A stretch of DNA of 64,000 nt, taken from NCBI GenBank assembly GCA_022457155.1, contig JAJGOT010000494.1, forward strand, positions 124,001-188,000, read 5' to 3'. The position numbers were made by a program, and so were the translations under genes. Source of the DNA: Cladopsammia gracilis (lineage: Eukaryota; Cnidaria; Anthozoa; Scleractinia; Dendrophylliidae). Positions within the stretch are counted from its first letter, which is position 1. Each line of letters starts with the position of its first letter. The notes under the pieces were generated by a model. That model was not told where the DNA came from and made no database searches. It was given only the letters and a program-made list of their open reading frames with translations. Below, one piece after another: positions 35,801-45,520 of this stretch.

Positions 35801-38014
35801 CTTCTCTGATTTGCTAAGAAAACAATAGAACAAACAACACAACAATGGACCCTAGCCCTTAAAACAATAGAGCTGCGTGATATACAGGTCCAATGAAATT
35901 AGAGGTTGTAAAGAGCTGCGTGGTATCTGCCGTTTGGATTGATGGAATCGAAAGGATGTGTTCACCACAAATCCATTAAATCGGGACTTTACAGGAACTA
36001 CAACGCAAAATTTGACGAGTGAAATTTCAGGTGTCGCCTAGAGGTAGTTAATAGCATTTAATTAGGGAAACAACTTATTTACCAATGTAGGTGTAACGCC
36101 TTTATTCCTAAAATTTCATTGCTGATAGCCAAACTCAAATATATTTTTAAAATTGAAGAACAGATTGCAAGATCAAGTGATAAGCTTTTAAGCCACTACA
36201 AAAAGTGGGAGAGATTCTTACCTTTGCGATACAAGTAATAAAATCTACCTTTTTTTTTTTTCATTTTCTTTTCATTGCATGTATGTGTGATTTGTAACTA
36301 CCTAGCTTGTATCTTGTGTTTCAAAATGTATTTTTTTTTTGGTAAAAACGAAAAAAGCAATAAAATACAAAAAAAATCTTGAGAAGTCCCGGCACAGAAA
36401 TGATGAACCTAATAGGGAAAACATTATAATCCTTAAGGCAGCTTTCGGAGAATAAGAAAAGCTGTTGCCATTTTGCTTAATAGAATTTTGGGCTAAAAAA
36501 AAACCTTACAGGTATCGTGACTTAAATTGCATACATCATGGATGTCAATATGACAACATTGTCAAACATATTAATCTGTCAAGTTTTACGTTTGTATAGT
36601 TTAATCCTCAGAAGATAGACCACCCCCTCTCTTTTTCGGGCGAAATAACTGGCGCCAGTCCATGCCTTAATTTACCTGAGGAGTTATAAATCATTTAAAT
36701 CTTGTAGCCGCATAAATAATTGTTTCCTAAATGTGTTGCTTTATTCGTTGACATCATACCTAAAAGTTAAGCTTGGATAAATTCTGCTTGTAAATTGGCG
36801 TATTCTGCCTGCCGGCAATGCTTGTAAATATCACGTGTCCTGGGGCCTGTTTCTCGAAAGTCTGTCCCGATAACTTTTCGGCTCCGGTAAGGTATTTTAT
36901 GCGCGCAACGTTTAAAATTTTGCTGGTTTTGAAGCCTAAGCAATAAAATTCTGAGTTGATGAAACAAGTCGGGATGGTTTGTAGGCTAAAAACTACACTT
37001 CCATTCCATGATAGATTCTAATTTTAAAATATAGCTCCGGGCCCGAAAAGTTATCGGGACCTTTGAGAAACGGGCCCGTTTTCTCATAGAGCAATTGCAT
37101 GCGCGCGTTTTCATATCAGTCTGTGATTTGTATTTCCCCATACCCGCTAATCATAGACAGTGTTGCGGCTTACCTCACTTAATTCACTTGAAAAAGTTAA
37201 TGGGGCCATGCCAACAACATAGGCACAAGCTACAACCTAATCTAGCGGCAGACGTTTGTAAAAATACTTCTCATACAAAGACAAGTTAGGAAATAAGTAT
37301 CTCGTCCGTGGCAGTATGTATAAAACGCACACGTCAGAAATGTTTGGCTGAAGTCAAATTGTGTAATCGGCAAAAAATAAACGATTCTTGTGATCTACAC
37401 TTGTTATTTATTTTCGGGGAGGGGGGAACTCAACAAAGCGTGCATGGCATGCACTTTAAGTTGTGCTTAGCTCATTATAATCATTTAAAAGAGTCGTGTG
37501 AAGGTGCACGAATCTACAAACTTATTAATATCTTCTCGCGAAACCAAATGGGACGAGGTTTTCCTTTTGTTGTGTTGTCTTTTTAAAGAAAACATTCGTC
37601 TGACAAAATATTGCTTCAGTGCAAGAGAATTTCACTTGTTCAATATAAAACATTGAAACATTAAAACAGCTGAGACACTAACAACACGAATGTTCTGGGT
37701 GCTTCAGGCAAAACGGACTTAATACCTAAATAAAATGGAGAAAGTTTTTTTTTTCTATGGATCTTCAATGCTTGATCGACCCACAAGGAAGTAAGCTTTT
37801 TGGAAATATTGGGTTGACCCAGCCTTCCAGCTACATGTTCATCCCCTAAATCTGTTACGTATACAAAGTCATTTTTTAAACATTCTGAATCGATTTATCT
37901 AAGAGCTCTCAATAGCGAAATGATCAACTTACCGAGTATTTCTTTCCTTCTGGTGGCATGCGGCTCAGCTGTATATGACCATTCAAAGTCATATCGAGTT
38001 ATTTGGCCTCCCAT
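32891..38014 (-). CDS. DEGS1: Sphingolipid delta4-desaturase (dihydroceramide desaturase), 2 exons, complete
   Basis: Introduces the 4,5-trans double bond into dihydroceramide in the ER membrane, giving ceramide. Exon 1 is 38014-37933 ([20 protein letters not shown]...), exon 2 is 33774-32891; the GT-AG intron of 4.2 kb is phase 1 and rebuilds [10 protein letters not shown]. The protein has 321 residues (human 323). The three di-iron histidine boxes are HDISH (89-93), HILHH (128-132) and HNEHH (259-263), and the family stretch [10 protein letters not shown] is present. Several hydrophobic spans fit a polytopic membrane enzyme. Gly2 after the start fits N-myristoylation, as known for DEGS1. 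The C-terminus KKIK matches a KKxx ER-retrieval signal. Confidence 0.97.
34007..34181. mobile_element. MITE with TTAA target duplication
   Basis: TTAA at 34003-34006 and 34182-34185; ends AGGCCCACCTTCAC and, inverted, AGGTCCACATTCAC. TTAA duplication with AGG-type ends resembles the element at 42507. Confidence 0.75.
35216..35466. mobile_element. MITE with AATCCACGGTAGGAAAAAAG ends
   Basis: Left AATCCACGGTAGGAAAAAAG followed by ATGGCG; right CGCCATC then TTTTTTTCCTACGGTGGATT. It appears nested inside remains of the GACTCC element. The ATGGCG near each end also resembles a YY1 site. Confidence 0.75.
35778..35929 (+). mobile_element. Variable-end element, copy B (8-bp target duplication)
   Basis: Flanked by CCGTTTGG at 35770-35777 and 35930-35937. 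The word AGAGCTGCGTG(A/G)TAT occurs inside at 35869-35883 and near the right end at 35912-35926; its inverse ACGCAGCTCT is at 35783-35792. The core GATTTGCTAAGAAAACAATA, AACACAACAATGGACCCTAG is shared with copies A and D. This copy shows the pattern most clearly. Confidence 0.8.
36842..37077. mobile_element. MITE with GGGCC(T/C)GTTTCTCGAAAG ends
   Basis: GGGCCTGTTTCTCGAAAG ... CCCGATAACTTTTCGG at the left is matched by CCGAAAAGTTATCGGGACC ... GAGAAACGGGCCC at the right. Confidence 0.8.
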
Positions 38015-40195
38015 AACCAAGTCCTCCTCTAAACTGATAGCGTGGCAAGCAACATTATGAGTAAGTTTTGAACTCGATGCTTATAAATGTTAATAGGTTA
38101 GTTTTAATAACTATTCAAATAAGCCTAAAAAAATGCTATGGTTGAATTAATGCCATTTACTAAATATTTGTCAATGAATAACAAGTCGACTCAGTCGTTT
38201 TGAGCACTTAGAATTTCACTTTGCCAACTTTAATTTTGTCTTCGCTATTTTTTTGTATGCTTTAGTAGTTCTCGAAGACTAGTGATCCCTCGAACAATAG
38301 ACAATATTCGAAAACTAAGCCAATTGAAAAGTCCATATCGCCGTTCGCTTCAATTGCAGTGTAATTTATTCATATACGACTAGTGATCAAGGCAGAAGAA
38401 CAGATGACGGGAAAAAAAATTGGCCAAAATTCGAAGGCGTTCTACGTGTGAAAATTAGTGGGTCTGGTTTAATTTGTGAGGTCTTTTCTTTGTCATTTCA
38501 GTATTTATCACATTCTCGCTGTCCTCGCTGTTTTCAGTGATTAGACGATAAATATCTAATGTTCCAGCTGGCTTCGGTGGAAAATTGTACACCAGTGTTT
38601 TATTGGAAATTAAAAACTCTTCGACATTCGTATTTACCCCAGAAAAATCAGATTTTAAAATATTTGTTACTGGGGGAGTTGCTTTTGGTTTTCATTGAAA
38701 ACTGAAATAAACGTTCAAAAGATCAAATAATTAAAATGGATAATTTTAAAATGTATCACTCCGACGTAGGCGTGAAATAATCATCAACAGTAAAACAAAT
38801 AACCAAGCTTTAGTATTCTTCGCATAGTTAATTCTGTTAATTAGCCAAACTGATCGTGTCATTTAATTGACATATTAACTCTTTTGAAAAAGCCGCAACA
38901 TTCAGACATCAATAGTTGTCAATATATTTTTATACAATGAACTGAATACTACGCGCTCTGTGATTGGTCGTTGCCTATGATCTATCAGAGTACAGACGCA
39001 CGGCTGACGTCATAGAAAAATCGTTCCTTTGTTTTGTCCAACATGGCGCACAGTTTTGAAAATGTTTGTGAGATTATTCTGGATTGAGCAAGTGAAAGCC
39101 TCGAAAAATGTTTAGCAGGAGCTGTTTACAAGCAAGAAAAAGAAGAAACCAAGACGAAAAGTATTCTTGGCGACTTGAAAAATTCCTAAACTGGAAGAAA
39201 TCTTCCAACAGTCGAGCGCTACGAGGCAAGTTCGTAATTTTACTCTTTTTACTTTTCTGTTCATTGTATAAAACAAATAGATTCCATTTGGCCGTGTGTC
39301 TGTTCAGTTATAGATCACAGAAGACGTCAAAATGTGGTAAGAACATCAGTGACACACTCGCCTGCGGCTCGTGTGCCACTTTTTTGTTCTTACCACATTT
39401 TGACGTCATCTGTGATCTATAACTGAACAGACACACGGTCAAATGGAATCTATTTGTTAATTATACAATGCACTGAATGCTGCGCGCTCTGTGATTGGTT
39501 GTTGCCTATGATCTATCAGAGTACAGACGCACGGCTGACGTCATAGAAAAATTGTTTGCTTTGTTTTGATGGCGCACAGTTTTGAAAATGTTTGCGAGAT
39601 TATTCTGGATTGAGCAAGTGAAAGCCTCGAAAAATGTTTAGCAGAAGCTGTTTACGAGCAAGAAAAAGAAGAATTAGGCGATGAATTTTTTTTTTTATAA
39701 TAAATCTTTATTCATAACAAACATATATAACAAGCAAAGGAAAAGAAAAAAAACACAGCAGAGTTATTAAAAAAATAATTACACCACAGTTGTGAATTGT
39801 ATGTAAATTGTATGTAAATTGAATATAACACATAGTAGTTAGCTTGGGAAAAAAACTAAGTTAACAATAAAGAAAATCACTATACCTACACAGGAGGTAG
39901 AAGGAGCGCTTTGTAGTATGTTACGAAAGTTACTAGTTCATTATACGTTCGACTTTGTACTTAAAACAAATTTTGTTTATAAATTCCGACAAAATAGGTC
40001 TATTGTTATTTAATTTTCTAGATGAAATGGAGGGTGTACATGAAAAGGAGGGTGTAATTCAATTTTCTCACGAGCCTTTGGTCCATTGAGTCTTTAAAGG
40101 TTCCAAAGAGCATTTCTTTGGTGTTTGGATTAAGAGAGGTACCATTACTTGAGTTAAACCAGCCAACGACTTCGTCTACGAAAGTTTTTGTTGTC
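38015..40195. other. DEGS upstream flank and duplicated repeat block
   Basis: No supported gene. The 38936-39158 block (CGCGCTCTGTGATTGGT, GAGTACAGACGCACGGCTGA, GTGAAAGCCTCGAAAAATGT) is repeated at 39465-39675. Between them an inverted repeat spans 39272-39458. The right block contains fragments such as SLEKCLA and YKQEKEE in one frame, which may be remains of a transposon protein; I could not identify it. AT-rich DNA fills the rest. Confidence 0.55.
38936..39675 (+). repeat. Direct repeat pair with an inverted repeat between
   Basis: Two blocks of about 210-220 bp flank a 187-bp hairpin (39272-39458) with arms AACAAATAGATTCCATTTGG ... and the inverse. The arms contain TGACGTC and GTGTGTCTGTTCAG. 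The whole looks like a composite mobile element or a tandem insertion of one repeat. Confidence 0.7.
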
Positions 40196-40709
40196 CTGCA
40201 ACAGAGAGAGAAGTCTGTCTACACTTATTGACCTTATTTAGGACTGATGCTACAAATAAAATGTTAAAAGAAAAAATGTGCACACGCATATATGTGAGCT
40301 TGTCATCAATATCGATATAATCTGCCCACGTTAAACAAAGGACAGCGTAGAGTGGTTGAGAAATAAGACCAACACAAAGATCGGTGACTGCCAGACATCC
40401 AAACAACCATTTTGTTGGTGGATAAATGGACGACACTTTATAGAGAGCAATCAGGATCAGAGTATTGCCAAGAGATGCGGTGACGGATAGAAGAATGTTC
40501 GGGGCTGAAAAAAATACGGATATGCTTGCTGGTAACGGGCTCCATGATGTGGTATCCGTGGCGTTTGTACTGTTTGCCATTATTCTCAACGAATACCGCT
40601 TAACTTTCTTGTAAAAGGAACTTTGGGCTGAACTTTGGTCGAACGTTTTTTTAAACGTTCGACTGCTTGAGTTTAGACTTGTTAAGGTATCATTACTCGA
40701 GAACTGCAC
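40196..40709 (-). pseudogene. GPCR array member 1: truncated and frameshifted copy
   Basis: Matches the intact GPCR (52493-53554) from the N-terminus through TM2 and into TM3. A 2-nt loss between about 40230 and 40248, relative to the intact copy, shifts the frame just before the DRL motif. At about 40195 similarity stops after TTGCAG and unrelated sequence follows, so TM4-TM7 are missing. The conserved [11 protein letters not shown] start is at 40580, with an upstream in-frame extension carrying 18 extra bases relative to the other copies. The predicted product cannot be a seven-helix receptor. Confidence 0.85.
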
Positions 40710-40885
40710 TTAATTCCCGACTTGGTGAAAATAACTGGTCTGATCAATGCCAATGAAGTGAAACTGCAAAAACAGGAAGATGGACTTTTCAAATAACCTG
40801 GTCATTTTATTTACGTTATGACGTCGGCGGTTTTAAGAATTGGAAAGCGACAGCTATGTCTTAATAACTTCTGCCGGGCCATTAA

Positions 40886-41280
40886 AGGCTGGTTTTCACT
40901 AGCGCATAAGCATAAGCATAAGCATAAGCATAAGCATAAGAGATCCAGAAGCAAGTGAGAACTCCCACGACATAAGCATAAGCATAAGCACAAGAAGAAC
41001 GAACACGTTTCGTTCTTCTTGTGCTTATGCTATGCTTGTGTCACATTTATGTCAAGTCAGACCCGGGATGAAATAAGCACAAGCATAAGCACAAGGCGGT
41101 TAACCAAATCATCCGCCATCTTTGATTCAGATCTCACAGCCGAGGAGAGCTGGTATCGAGAATTTCGTTCATACTGCGCTTGCGTATGTCTTTATGCTTA
41201 TGTTATGGCGTTCTCACTTGCTTTTCGGCCGATTATGCTTATGCTTATGCTTGTGCTTGTGCGCTAGTGAAAACCAGCCT
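40886..41280. mobile_element. MITE, AGGCTGGTTTTCACTAGCG ends, TAA duplication
   Basis: Ends AGGCTGGTTTTCACTAGCG and CGCTAGTGAAAACCAGCCT, flanked by TAA at 40883-40885 and 41281-41283. The other array units read CCATTAACTACACC at this point (for example 46724, 48990, 53690), so the empty site is known. The subterminal regions are packed with CATAAG hexamers. A TAA duplication suits PIF/Harbinger-type transposition. Confidence 0.9.
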
Positions 41281-42506
41281 TAACTACACCTATTAGAGCT
41301 CTATGTACTTGCCGTTAGATCACATTCCACTGTCCGTAAATAAATACAAATTTTTTGAGTATTTTAATATGGGATACGTTTTATCACTCGAGAGTTTTAT
41401 ACAATATTAAGCATTATCGTCATTAAAAGTCTTAACTAGTTTTAACTTGGTAAATTGTTTCCCGTGGACTCAGATATAACCTGCTGTTGGTTGCACTAAA
41501 TAAGCCGTCATTTGACGGACCTTTCAAATAAGGTTGTCAGTTTATGTCTCGTCCTGTTTTATCACGATAGTAAAATACAACATCAGCTTTTAAAGAAAAT
41601 GATAGTTACATCCGTGACATCTGGCCATAATTTATCTACACCTATTATGTACTTATCATTAATCACAGTCGATTATCTGCCTAACCTATGAAATATAAAT
41701 TTGTTGGCCGTTTTTTTTTTTTTGGAGTCTTCAATGGGAGACTTTTTATTCATTAAATTGGGTATTACTAAATTGATTTCTCGGCCCGTTGTTTCAAATA
41801 AAGCCTGCTGGTGGTTGCATTAAACGTATTTTTAAGATATATCATAATTTGTTTGACATGTTGACTTTGTTGCCTGCCGAAGAACTAATTGAAAACTAAA
41901 AGGTAGCAAAATAAATTCAGATGCACGCTTCCAATTATAAATTTGTTTTGAAATATTGAACGCATTTGTAAGACCGGCTACGTTACTCTTAGTCTCTTTT
42001 AACCTTTCTTGCCACTTTTTTCCCGTTATATTTATGTATAATTATAATCATTGAAATGGAAAACTTTAAATAATAATACTATACACCCGTTTTCAAAAAC
42101 GTTTACATCGAGAAAAGTATATAGATATCTAAAGTACTTTTGTCGTTCTCTACTAAGATGTTTTAGTGTTATTTTGAAAATCAGTAAAGGTATTGTAGCA
42201 TGGCTTTGAACTCCGCTTTGACCAAAAACGATCAAAATTCTCGTGGTATGCGAACGCAAGTAGAACATTGTTGTTGTGTTTTTCTTTTCCGGTGCTTTCG
42301 AATAACGCTTGCGTTATGCCCGTTGTCGTGTTGAAGAAAGGCGGCTTATTTGGATAATTTGGCAAATTTCACTGAAGCAGTTTTATTTATATGTCTATTT
42401 TATTTCTATTATTATTATTTTGTGTCTGTTTCTTCATTTTTTATGTAGATTTTGTGCTTGTGTCGCTTAATATAGTATTGATCTGTAACTGTCTTAAAGC
42501 TCTTAA

Positions 42507-42924
42507 AGGGAACCTCCATTGTTATAACAAATTGACGTTAAATTGTTGGAAATAAAGTCTAAATTAAAAATTTTTAAAAGTAGGTGCAAATATAATTTTA
42601 GTGTACAAAAAATGGTTATAAATATCGCCTATTTTCGCTTTCAAATTTCCCGCGCGCTGCCATTTTGAATATTTATGACGTGTTACGGTTGTCTTATTGT
42701 TGTATACAAAAGAACTTCGATTCTTAACAATAGCGGCAACCGTAACACGTCACAAATATTCAAAATGGCGGCGCGCGGGAAATTTGAAAGGGAAAACAGG
42801 CGATATTTATATCCATTTTATTTGTACACTAAAATTATATTTGCACCTGCTTTTTTAAAATTTTAAATTTCGACTTTATTTCCAACAATTTAACGTCAAT
42901 TTTTTCTGACAATGGAGGTTCCCT
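42507..42924. mobile_element. Large palindromic MITE with TTAA target duplication
   Basis: TTAA at 42503-42506 and 42925-42928. Ends AGGGAACCTCCATTG and CAATGGAGGTTCCCT; long imperfect arms continue inward (AATTGACGTTAAATTGTTGG, CAACAATTTAACGTCAATT). The paralogous unit at 50236-50250 reads AGCTCTTAAGCCCGAACTG without it, which proves the insertion point. TTAA suits a piggyBac-type transposase. Confidence 0.9.
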
Positions 42925-43253
42925 TTAAGCCCGAACTGCATAAAGTACAGGTTTACTAGAAATACGTGTCTCGCAGAACCTCGCGAAGCTCGGGGGAGGA
43001 TGCACTGCAAAATTTTAGCGATACACTTTTTCAGGGTAAACCGTCAGCCCGGCTGCCATGAATAAACTTGAGCGCGCGCCATTGTCAGCGGTCGCGATTT
43101 TTGTTGCCAGGCAACTGCACGACATCTTCAGTATATATATACATATATATAAATATATTTTTCGCTCGATTTGGCGCGGCTCAGCTCCCGAGACCCGAGC
43201 ACCCGAGCGGCCTTCGGCCGACAAATTTATTAACCTCGCTTCGCGAGGAATAA

Positions 43254-44421
43254 GGGACTGTGCAATAATTATCGGGGAGGGGGGGTTGGAAAACCAGAGG
43301 GGGGGGGGGGGCATAAAGTAAAATCAAAGCAAGGATAGGGGGGCTCAAAGTAAAATAAGTCACTCAAGAGGAGGATGGGCTTATCATTTTATTTCAAGTG
43401 TTTATAGTTCTCACTGAAAGGCTTGATGAGCTGTTCTGTGGCTGAACTGCAATTTCAATCTGTTGCAATACGATTAACTATTCTTTAATTCTTCTCTATC
43501 TCTATAATAGAGAGACGAATATTGTGATAAAGCGTTTCTGGCTTTTTTAAATTTGAATAGCCCAATTTCGATATATTAAAATTCAACTTGAAACAAAAGA
43601 CATCACTGCGAGGCTTAGGGAAACGATAGTAAGGATTTATATGGTTTATTCCCTTAAGTCTCGTAGTGTTGTCTTTTGCTTCAAGTTGAATTTTAATATA
43701 TCGAAATTGGGCTATTGTCAACAACATTTGAACTGAAGAATATAGTTATACACCAGTGCAAATATTTTGCCGTGGTGAAAATACTTTGCTCCAGGTCAAA
43801 TACTTTGCACTGTTTCAAAATAAATTTGATAAATTGCACCAAAATCATAATTTCACTACAATGTAGGTGACCGTATTGCAACAGATTGAAGATGTACCTC
43901 AACCAGCATGGTGTTAAGATCAGTGGAGGTAAAGTGGCACTGGTTGCACGAGTTCTCCAGTACGCTCGTGGTGATCATTCTTGCATCCCACGAGAAACCC
44001 AAGAGAACGTTAACGAGGAAATGAGTTCCAGTGAAAGCAACTCGGATTCGCAATGAAGTGATTCAGAAGTGGAATCGGATGGCTTTGTTGAACACTGCTT
44101 CGAGGTCATGTTTGTTCCAGATACGCATGTCCAACAAGTAAACATGTAGTATTACTGTATATCCACGTCTGGAACAAACATTACCTCGTAGCAATAACAG
44201 GTGGGTGTATATTAAGAAAATGTTGGGTATTTGTATATAAAATGAGTGTGAAGGGGGGGGGAGAAGGGGGGTCATACAAAATTTCTGACTGATCAGAGGG
44301 GGGGGGGGGCAATAACTAAATTCAGTCCTTTAGAAGGGGGGGGTATTACCTAATATTTTCCTACCTGAAGCCCATTTTCCAACCCCCCCCCCCCCCCTCC
44401 TGATAATTATTGCACAGTCCC
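43254..44421. mobile_element. DNA transposon, GGGACTGTGCAATAATTATC ends, TAA duplication
   Basis: Ends are inverted 20-mers (right end GATAATTATTGCACAGTCCC), flanked by TAA at 43251-43253 and 44422-44424. Subterminal runs of G (left) and C (right) follow. Inside, 43556-43715 is a long inverted repeat around CCAATTTCGATATATTAAAA, and 43886-44056 (+) is an open frame of 56 codons. Its 5' neighbour (42954-43253) is a further insertion absent from the paralogous unit at 50270. No transposase is seen. Confidence 0.8.
43886..44056 (+). pseudogene. SAP-like domain fragment inside the transposon
   Basis: Reads LKMYLNQHGVKISGGKVALV..., a helix-extended-helix pattern with the L-x-x-Y/L, G-V-x-x-S-G-x-K-x-x-L-V spacing of SAP DNA-binding domains. 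A Ser/Glu-rich tail to a TGA follows. It has no upstream ATG in frame after a TGA at 43868-43870, so it is a fragment. Domain call is from pattern only. Confidence 0.5.
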
Positions 44422-45294
44422 TAAATACAAATTAGTTTTCTGTTTGGCGGACTTATTTTTTGTATTTTGGTGTCTGACGTTTTCTGCACTCGAGCAACAA
44501 TTATATTGGGTTGCTTTTTTTTCCCGCTGGTTCTTAAATATAGCCTGCTGGTGGTTGCAATGAACGAATTTATGAGATATGTCCTAATTTTCGATAATTT
44601 GTTTGACACATTGACTTTGTTGCTTGCCGAAGAACTAATTGAAAAATAAAAGGTACATGTAGAAAAATAGATTCGGATGCACGCTTCCGATTAAATCAAT
44701 TAAGACTAGAACTTGTTTAAAGTATTGAACTCTTTCGTAAGACCTAAACAATTAAGGTTTATAGACCACAGTCACCGAGGAAGTCAGTCATGCTGAAATA
44801 AAAAATAGTAGTTTCCGTGCAGTTGCCACTTTGGATACCATATTGGCACAGCCATGAATTCAGAACTCAAGCAAAAATGTTAGATTTTTTTATTTTCTGA
44901 TCCTTCTGAAACAAGAAAAACCAGTCCTTCCCGATCGCAAAAATTAGTTCCCACAAAACACAAAAAATCGTAAGTGTCACACCGTAAACCTTCCACACCC
45001 GGTATTTCTTTACCCTGGCTTATGGTTCCACCGTTAATTTAAACTCGGAATTCAATAAACAAAGGCATTTCTCGTCACCTGTGGCAGTTTTTCGTAAAAT
45101 ATTTAGCAAAAACCACACAAATTAACCGGCGAATAGTTTCATTTTAATAACTACACTTATAGATTTCATCGACTGACTTAAACATAGAATCACATTACAC
45201 ATCTCAGAGTTTAACATTGCGAATGAAAGTATTAACCTATCCTATGACTGAATGATAACACTGTTCTAACCTTACGATGTTTTGCTACTGGGTC

Positions 45295-45374
45295 GGGTTG
45301 TTCAAAAGGTGGATAGCGCTATCCACCGGATAAATTACTATCCAGCGGATAACACAATGGATTTTGTTTATACT

Positions 45375-45409
<35 letters not shown>

Positions 45410-45435
45410 CTATCTACCTTTTGAACAACCCGGTC
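45295..45435. mobile_element. MITE with GGGTTGTTCAAAAGGTGGAT ends
   Basis: CGGGTTGTTCAAAAGGTGGA ... TATCTACCTTTTGAACAACC with inner GCGCTATCCACCGGATAAAT inverted. An orthologous copy sits at the same place in the intact unit (52258-52405), so it predates that duplication. Confidence 0.85.
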
Positions 45436-45520
45436 CTGGTCGGCACACTGATGTATAAGCCGAGTGTCTATCTTTCCCTTGTAACTTATACTACATAGTA
45501 CTCCATATCTACTGTTTAAC

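Larger units (their letters stand above)
33775..37932. other. DEGS intron contents
   Basis: The 4.2-kb intron holds MITEs at 34007-34181, 35216-35466 and 36842-37077 and the variable-end element at 35778-35929. Near 35545-35585 there is a GACTCCGACTCCAACTCCG run followed by CGCTTGTGAAAACCGGCCT, the right end of an element related to 40886-41280. No conserved exon is seen inside. Confidence 0.65.
41281..45520. other. Array unit 1 upstream flank with nested insertions
   Basis: Paralogous to the flanks of the other units (shared words GTTTCCCGTGGACTCAGATA, GTCATTTGACGGACCTTTCA, AAGAACTAATTGAAAA). It is enlarged by the insertions at 42507-42924 and 42954-44421. The 44880-45000 stretch carries the CAAGAAAAACCAGTCCTTCC repeat, also present at 51800-51870 and, inverted, at 27490-27560. 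A MITE lies at 45295-45435. Confidence 0.7.

Noticed and set aside
40811..41267. Cys/Leu-rich frames on both strands
   Set aside because: These translate the CATAAG hexamers of the MITE at 40886-41280.
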